A DNA stretch of 64,000 nt from NCBI GenBank assembly GCA_039566865.1, contig CM076943.1:34294663-34358662 (forward strand). The letters are read 5' to 3'. Origin of the DNA: Aurelia coerulea (Eukaryota > Cnidaria > Scyphozoa > Semaeostomeae > Ulmaridae). The notes below the pieces were generated by a model that worked only from the letters and a program-made list of their open reading frames with translations, was not told the origin of the DNA and searched no databases. Made by a program: the position numbers and the translations under genes. This document shows positions 57,726-64,000 of the stretch, piece by piece. The stretch's first letter is position 1. Every line of letters starts with the position of its first letter.

Positions 57726-58104
57726 CATTCATTTTTTTTATATGAGAAGCCGCTTATCAGAAACGGTAGGCTCAATTTTTCGAAAGTCAAGGAACGACCC
57801 TACCTAATTGAAAAAGCTAGGAAACTTTTGTAATTTACTATTTTAATTTTCCTTTCGCACTCAAAAATGTTTGACAGTGTACAGTTATAGCAACCGTTTG
57901 GAAATTATTTTGATTGCGAATTGTGTTATTTACTTGTTTTTAGATCTTACCATTACTAAGTAATTCGGGAGCCCTTTAAATAACACAGAATGAACTCTAC
58001 ACTTACGGCATTAAAAGTATAAGAAACATATAAGAAACTTTTGCCAGCAAAATGGCCCAAAAATTTAGGAAACTGCCTACCATCACCGGACCTTAGCATG
58101 AATC
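57726..58104. mobile_element. CACTCATTTTT-family MITE, older copy
   Basis: TA at 57724-57725 and 58105-58106 flank CATTCATTTTTTTTATATGA and the inverse end ATGAATC. Internal phrases match the 16401 and 18889 elements. It includes the AAGTAATTCGGGAGCCCTTT block. Confidence 0.7.
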
Positions 58105-58199
58105 TACGTTACCGTAGACTCTACATCTTGAAGCTGTTTTCGCTTTATTGTATTGAACAAAACATGAAAACGGAGCAAAGAGCCCGGGTGGGACTGCAC

Positions 58200-58480
58200 A
58201 TATTTTGGGTAACGGGACGTGACATCGGGAAGGGTATCGATTTTCGCAATTTTGATCTAAGGAACGGTATTGATTTTCGCAATTTTCGTACAAGGTACGG
58301 TATCGATTCTCGCGATTTTGGTAGAAGCACAAGATCGGATATACATTTTCAGAAAATTGGCATAACGTCAGGTGTACTTTTTCGGAAAATTGGTATAAGG
58401 AACGGGCATGTTTTTGAAGCTTCGATGGCACGTCCTCGACCAAATCCTGGTAAAGTACCCCCCCCCCCCCCCCCGATGCA
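58200..58480 (+). repeat. ~33-bp minisatellite in a CCCGGGGG-family remnant
   Basis: GGTATCGATTTTCGCAATTT or a near copy starts at 58233, 58266 and 58299 (33-bp period), with looser units to 58410. GGTAAAGTACCCCCC at the end is the family terminus, followed by a C-run. The 172-codon frame across it is a by-product of the 33-bp period. Confidence 0.65.
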
Positions 58481-58715
58481 AGATGCAATACAAGAATATT
58501 CTCGTAAGACATTAAGAATTGGGGCCAAGTTTCTCAACGTTTTCAGATTCCCTCCTTGAACAGTTAAAGACATGATTTTTCAAGCTGTTGCAATGTTTTG
58601 ATATTACTCAAATTTCTTGCGAGTAATATGATGCAGGAAACAAGTCAAAATGAAGCAAAAATGCTTTCTTAATTTGTTGACGATCTGAATGTTGAGTTTC
58701 TCATAAGCAGTTTCT

Positions 58716-58797
58716 TATGAAGAAATTACGTGTAAATAACGGGGCAGGTTCTTATAAGCAGTTTCTTATGAAGAAATTATGTGTAAATAACGGGGCA
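58716..58797 (+). repeat. Two-copy tandem repeat
   Basis: AGCAGTTTCTTATGAAGAAA followed by ...GTGTAAATAACGGGGCA occurs twice in a row, about 47 bp apart, with one or two differences. Confidence 0.7.
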
Positions 58798-59434
58798 AAG
58801 TCTACATTGCCCGATTGCCCACTGGATTCAAAATCAGGGCCTTCTTTAACATACCAGCTAGCTAGGCAATTTAGTCCCTTGTTTGTATCTATTGTTTTTC
58901 CTGTAGAAAATGAAATTCAATAAATTGGGAAAAAATCGGACCATTTTGTCCGAGAAGTCCGTGTTTTCGAGTTTGAACTAGGGCTAATTCGAAAACTTGG
59001 ACTTAGAAAACTCGGACAATCTGGTCCGAGATGTCCGAGATGTCCGAGAAGTCCGAGTTTTCGACCTGGCCGGCATTTTTGGCCAGTGTTACTTTTGCGA
59101 AATGGGAGGTTTAATTTAAACTTTTTGACCTTCTTGTTACTCGGTTTTGGTCGATTGGGTAGGATATTTCAGCAGTACAGGCTGGAGCCGGTCCTTTGAC
59201 AAATTTCATTATGTTTAGACATGTATGTTGATCAACTCTGTTCTTTGTCTGGAGCCAATTTATAGCTTTGAATTCTGCTGCCCCAACATGTTGTCTCGAG
59301 TGCCCTTGCATTCCCTTTCGCCCCTATTCCCCTACCATTGCTCTGGTGTCCCTGCATTTGTCCAAATTGTCTAAGCTAAGAAACATAGCACAAGTTTAAA
59401 TAAATCAAGATAACGGTTCAAATTTTTCTCGTAG

Positions 59435-60525
59435 GAAGATCAAAGGCCTGAGATCTGGAATATTGGTGAAGATCTGGAGGAAGATTTCACAGTAAGACCA
59501 TCGGAATATGAGCAAAAAAGGTCAGACCGTATGAATGCTGTAATTGCAGTTTTGATGCACCTCATCTTTGCATGGCAAATGAGGTTTTGTGTTTCTGACA
59601 GTTGCATTGATAGCGTACTTGGCATGGATTTGATGAGCTTTACCATTTGATAGAAATGTTCCCTAGCACCAAGCATAAAGCTAAACGATTTCTTGGTCTT
59701 GACAAGGATAATTTTATCACGTTTGTGGTATGTCCTTCTTGTGACAAACTTTATACTTACCAGCAAGCATGTGTATCGGTAAATGGTTGCCTACAATCGA
59801 GGCTATGTGATTATGTACCCTTTCCAAATCACACACAGCAAAGATTTCGGGAACCATGTGGGGCAGGTCTGATGAAAACAGTTGTAAGTGCTGATGGCAA
59901 ACGGCAAGTTTTATATCCAAAAAAAGTCTATTGCTACTAGAGTCTGAAGACATCCATTCAAAGATTGCTTGAAAGGGAAGATATTCGTTCGTCTCTGATG
60001 CAGCCAAAGGAAACGCACGAAGACGCATTATACGATGTTTATGACGGAAATGTATGGAAAAGTATGAAAGACATCAATGGCAACCTGTATTCAAGAGCCT
60101 GGCGAAATCTGTCAGTGATGTTTAACATAGACTGGTTCCAACCTTTTGACGGTAGTGAACATTCATTGGGAGCGATGTATATGGTGCTATTGAATTTAGC
60201 ACGAGAGATGAGATTCAAGAAGAAGAATATGCTACTAGTAGGGCTTATACCTGGTCCTAAGGAGCCCGTTCGCCATGTGAATACCTACCTCCCGACCTAC
60301 CTGCGTCCACTGGTGAATGAACTGCTCTCTTTTTGGAAGGGGGTGTACTTGTCTTCAAACAATGAATCTGCATTATATCGTCTTGCACTTGTGTGCATCT
60401 CATCTGATTTACCAGCTACGAGGAAGTGGTGTGGTTTTCTATCTTACTCGGCTCAAAAAGCTAATTCAATCTTGTCAAATTTCATACATTTATATGGGTA
60501 TGATATTCTTTTATTTCAAAAATAA
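59435..60525 (+). pseudogene. CACTA (En/Spm, tnp2-type) transposase fragment
   Basis: After an acceptor-like CTCGTAG at 59434 the frame gives an acidic lead-in and a hydrophobic helix ending near 59650. A frame break follows, then 59647-59940 with a zinc-binding block (FVVCPSCDKLYTYQQACVSV, a later CDYVPFPNH and PCGAGLMKTV). A stop at 59938-59940 interrupts it. 59965-60525 then gives NIDWFQPFDGSEHSLGAMYM, NMLLVGLIPGPKEPV and SSDLPATRKWCGFLSYSAQK. This zinc block, the NIDWFQP and GLIPGPKEP motifs and the SDLPATRK block are the hallmark order of animal CACTA tnp2 transposases. The D in NIDW and the D in SSDLPAT are probable catalytic residues. The C-terminal third is absent. Stops and frame breaks make it non-functional. 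Confidence 0.85.
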
Positions 60526-61648
60526 TAATTAACCTTTTAAAGTTTCTTGAGTGCGTCGCTGTTACAAGAGGCTGTTTTATTGAAGTTAATTATTAAAATC
60601 CAGCATAGGTTCCAAATCTTTAAAAAGGCTGGTGTAAAATTCAGTGACCTATTTATTTGGGCTGAATGACTTCAAAGAAACTTTAGCTATTTCTCTACAA
60701 TTCTACCGTTGGACTTTTCTGAAATATTCAATATTTTCAGAATTAGAGTGTTTTTCTTCTTTTTCAAGAATTCAAGAATAATTTCAAAAAAACTTAAAAC
60801 CATCGTAATTTTTAAACAGTTTGACGCAACATGAAATAATTTGGAAGAAAACCATAGTGTATGAATTCCTACAATATGGTATCAAGCAAAAGTCTGTCAC
60901 TCATCTGATTTATGATTTAGAAATTTAATGACGTCACATCCTCAAATGAGTTGAAATGTAAGATAGGCTGTAATTTCGAAAAATATTCAAAATTTCTTGA
61001 AGGTCCAACGGTACAATTATAGATAAGTATCTAAAGTTTCTTTCAAGCCATTCAATCAGAAGAAATAGGTCATTTAATTTTACAACCACCTCTTTACGCC
61101 GAGTTAAAGATTTGGAATCTGTGCTTTAAAATCCTGTTGAAAGTTTCATAGCATATCTATCCTTGGTTGGTGTTTTGATTATAACGCTGTAAGATTTATT
61201 TTTTGGAGTGAGCAATTCAAACTAAAGTACAAAAATCAGTACTTGGTAAGGAAAGTCTAATTGCAATAGTTTTTAACACTGGTCAGTAAGAGGTTTATCC
61301 ATCCTTTGAGCATCTAAATTAGCGTTAGTCATCAACACTAACATTATTATCATGACCGTTAAGATTAGCGAGGAATGTGACAAGGCTAAAACATGATGAT
61401 ATTCATTGATCCCATGCAGAGCCTTTCAAGGCATGTTGCCGTTTGAATGGTTGCTGCTCTACACGTATTTTTTTTGCAAGAAACTGAGAATTTGAGGCAG
61501 GTTAAAGTTTTTTCAGATTATCAGATTTTTAGTCCTCTGAGTTTCTTACAAGTTTCTTAGATGTTCCATAGCAATCCTCATGCTCACTACCTGTGCCCTC
61601 GTGAACATTTCAAAACAATGTTTTTCAAGCCTTTCCCACGTCTAGACA
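60526..61648. other. No gene; contains one inverted-repeat pair
   Basis: TTCCAAATCTTTAA, GACCTATTT and ACCGTTGGAC blocks at 60608-60747 recur inverted at about 60968-61122 (arms ~140 bp, spacer ~220 bp). The rest is AT-rich with a TTTCTTA-type MITE remnant near 61480-61560. Confidence 0.55.
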
Positions 61649-64000
61649 TTTTTTTTTATATGCTCATAATATTTACAATATATCTAAACTACAAATACAA
61701 CCTACATACACACAATCACATACGATTACACAACGATGCCACAGGGAGCATGGAATTCACAACAACCCTGCAGCCATTTAGAATTAACTCAAAGTTTGTC
61801 CCAAAATAGACGCCAGGCCAGACATTCAGGAAAATTTCGATGAATATCAAGATATGCATGAGTAATAGTGATTGTCGGAGGAGAAAGCCTTACCTGTTAC
61901 TATTTTGGAACAGACTTTGACAACAAATATAAAAGAAACAAAAAACAAGACTATAAAAGAAAAATCACGTAATGAAAAAAAGGGAAACTGTTTGCGAGAG
62001 GAAACAATTGCAGCGATTTATCGGAAACGTTCTGATGCATGAATGTATTTCAGAGTTGCCTTGATGATTTCTGTATTCGAGACAATTGGCAGCCTTTCAT
62101 CGCCATACAACAAAACTCTAAGCATAATTTTGTTAGAAAGGTTTGACAGGCCATGTTGGTGCAATATTGCATTGACACTGGTGAGAAGATCACGTCTGCA
62201 AACAACATACAAGTGACAGAACAGCAAATAATGTTCCGTATCCTCAATGCCATCGTTTATTGAGCACATTGGATCTATTGTATCCTTAAAATTGTGCCTG
62301 AACTGGTGGAGATTTAGTTTGCTAAGACCCACACGTAACTGTGTAAGAATTGCTAATCCTTTTGGATCGTGAATACTGAAAACTGATTTTACAGGGGGAC
62401 GAATAAGAGATGATAATTTGTTCTTGAATGCACTTACTGTGGGTAATGATCTGATTTCAGGATCAAGCATGTTCCACTCAGATAGACAATGAGGATAAAA
62501 ACTTGCACCATAACTGACTGTTCTTGCACAGATTCGCCCAACTACGTTGCGTTTGCGAAAAGGGTAAGACGATTCTAGCAAAGGTGGAATTGGCACTCTT
62601 GTATAATCTGGTGTTAGGTTGTTAACAAACTTATAAAAAAGAACAAGACGCCTACTCCATCGACGGAGGTTGAGCGATTCCCACCCAAGTTCATCGTAGA
62701 GTTTCTCACGTGATGTGCCTTTCCATGCTCCACTTACCGCTAACGCAGCGGAGTATTGAATGGATTCGAGCTTTTCCATGTGATTATTCAATATTATAAG
62801 TTGACTGAAATCGCAAGTCTTATGTGGAATGTGATATATAACATCGCCATAATCCAGTTGTGGTCGAACGTATAGTTTGTACAATTCTATGAGAGTTTGC
62901 CGGGGCAGGTACTTGGAGAGAAAGCGTAGCATTCCGATTGCCTTTCTGGATTTGGTAATGGCTGCCTGGATATGACTAGAGAAAGATAATTTTGTGTCGA
63001 GAACAAGCCCTAGGTGTTTGTGCTCACTAACGTTCATAACTGGGGTATCATTGAAAAGGATTACTGGATGGTCTACTGAGGTCCTTTTCCTTGAGAAGAT
63101 GACTTCAGCTGCTTGCTTAGTCGGATCAGGATTAAAGGACATTCGCCAATTGTGTGCCCATCGCGTAATGATATCTAGGTCATGGTTCATGTCGAGAGTA
63201 GCTCTATTTGGGTCGTGAACAACTGTGAAAAGTGATGTATCATCTGCAAAAAGCTTAACATTGCACCTCAGGTTATCTGTCAGATCATTTATGTATATCA
63301 AGAAGTACAGGGGACCTAAAATAGAGCCTTGAGGAACACCAGCTGCAATGTTTCCCCACTCTGACATTTTGCCATTTAAAACTGTACGTTGTTTGCGATC
63401 ACTAAGAAAGCTTTTGATTAAAAGAAGCAGTTCACCTGATACACCACAACAACGAAGTTTGAAGATAAGACCTTCGTGCCACACTCTGTCAAATGCTTTG
63501 GATATATCTAGATACACTGAGCGAACATCGAGTGGAGGGTTACAATCAAAGGCTTCGAAGATGGTATGAACTATTGATAATAATTGGTTTATAGTAGAAT
63601 CACCAGGGCGAAAACCCGACTGATTAGGGTTTAGTAGATTATTTGATGTCAAGTGTTCATAAAGGGTATCAAATATTAGCTTCTCCAGCATTTTCCCAAA
63701 TATTGGAAGCAGGGATATCGGACGATAATTTGTTTTCAAGTTTTTGTCATTCTTTTGTGAATTGGTACTACATGAGCTCGTTTCCAAATGTCGGGAAAGG
63801 TACCTTGCATCATGCATGCTTCAAAAATCAGTTTAAGAGGTGTTACAAGTGAACAATCACATATCTTTATCATACGTATTGAAATTTCGTCCCATCCATG
63901 GGCCTTGTTGGGATTTAATGACCGAGTGATCCGAAGTATCTTGTCCTCTGATATTTGGAAGCAATTCAACGGAGGAGCACACACTGGCACATCATGTGGG
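61649..64000 (-). pseudogene. Non-LTR retrotransposon (LINE) reverse transcriptase, C-terminal half, right edge open
   Basis: On the minus strand, 63990-63736 carries a KAHGWDEISIRMIK block and 63817-62018 the rest. The RT motifs are NYRPISLLPIFGKMLEKLIF, QSGFRPGDSTINQLL, LDISKAFDRVWHEGL, GVPQGSILGPLYFLIYINDL and the active site LFADDTSLF (FADD). A thumb and connection region follow, then a C-terminal Cys/His block around MCSINDGIEDTEHYLLFCHL. This resembles CR1/Jockey-group LINEs. One base is missing in an A-run near 63757, splitting the two frames; otherwise 599 codons are open. A ~370-bp 3' UTR ends in a short A-run near 61649. The endonuclease and 5' end lie beyond the window. Confidence 0.9.

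Larger units (their letters stand above)
56951..59071. mobile_element. 2.12-kb element with ~140-bp TIRs and 10-bp duplication (MULE-like)
   Basis: Arms start GGCCAGGTCGAAAACTCGGA and hold repeated CGGACTTCTCGGACATCTCGG-type words; the inverse arm ends at 59071. GGCATTTTTG flanks both sides (56941-56950, 59072-59081). The arm repeats extend left-to-right to about 57190. Inside are later MITEs and a low-complexity repeat block, with no transposase. Confidence 0.88.

Noticed and set aside
58041..58559. 172-codon frame with IDFRNF-like repeats and polyproline
   Set aside because: The repeats are the translation of a 33-bp minisatellite and the prolines of a C-run. It crosses a MITE end and a TE terminus.

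Overview
The window is eukaryotic, AT-rich and almost entirely transposable elements (TEs). There is no bacterial-style gene packing, no rRNA, no convincing true tRNA gene and no clear host gene. The mix (BEL/Pao and Ty3/Gypsy LTR elements, a Copia tail, a LINE, Tc1/mariner, many short hAT-type elements, animal CACTA and PIF/Harbinger pieces, spliceosomal introns) fits an invertebrate metazoan. A cnidarian or similar marine invertebrate is my best guess, by inference only.

Layout. 1-1.05 kb: decayed Gypsy-like gag/protease, minus strand. 1.1-1.9 kb: inverted-repeat-bounded block with one open candidate exon. 1.9-9.5 kb: no gene seen. 9.5-10.1 kb: Copia RNase H tail and probable LTR. 10.75-13.22 kb: non-autonomous element with perfect 25-bp terminal inverted repeats (TIRs). 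13.7-38.2 kb: a large nested repeat complex, described below. 38.2-43.0 kb: 5'-truncated BEL/Pao element with its 3' LTR. 43-50 kb: dispersed repeats, a Harbinger N-terminal piece, a 1.69-kb foldback element and a LINE tail. 50-59 kb: hAT and foldback elements. 59.4-60.5 kb: CACTA-type transposase pseudogene. 61.6-64 kb: LINE reverse transcriptase, minus strand, running off the window.

The main object is the 13.7-38.2 kb complex. Its centre is a convergent gene pair. On the minus strand lies a three-exon Tc1-like transposase (342 aa) whose reading frame closes across both predicted introns and whose DD34E catalytic triad is complete. On the plus strand lies a gene of about 632 aa with a C-terminal BEN domain, also open across its predicted splice sites. 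The two stop codons are about 320 bp apart. Part of this unit is present three times: A (13992-19125), A' (22490-26562, inverted) and A'' (31447-38241, direct copy of A). A and A'' share the same internal deletion, which leaves only an 86-aa N-terminal transposase fragment and a C-terminal BEN exon. Between A' and A'' sit two back-to-back palindromes. P1 carries two inverted copies of a captured-looking first coding exon. P2 is a 3.2-kb foldback with about 178-bp tandem repeats in each arm. Three elements, each with perfect 8-bp target duplications, later struck only the A'' side.

The active-looking pieces are the transposase and the BEN gene. The other coding matches carry stops, frameshifts or truncations. 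Exon structures were inferred by eye from splice motifs and phase and have no transcript support. Similarity statements come from recognised motifs, not database searches.
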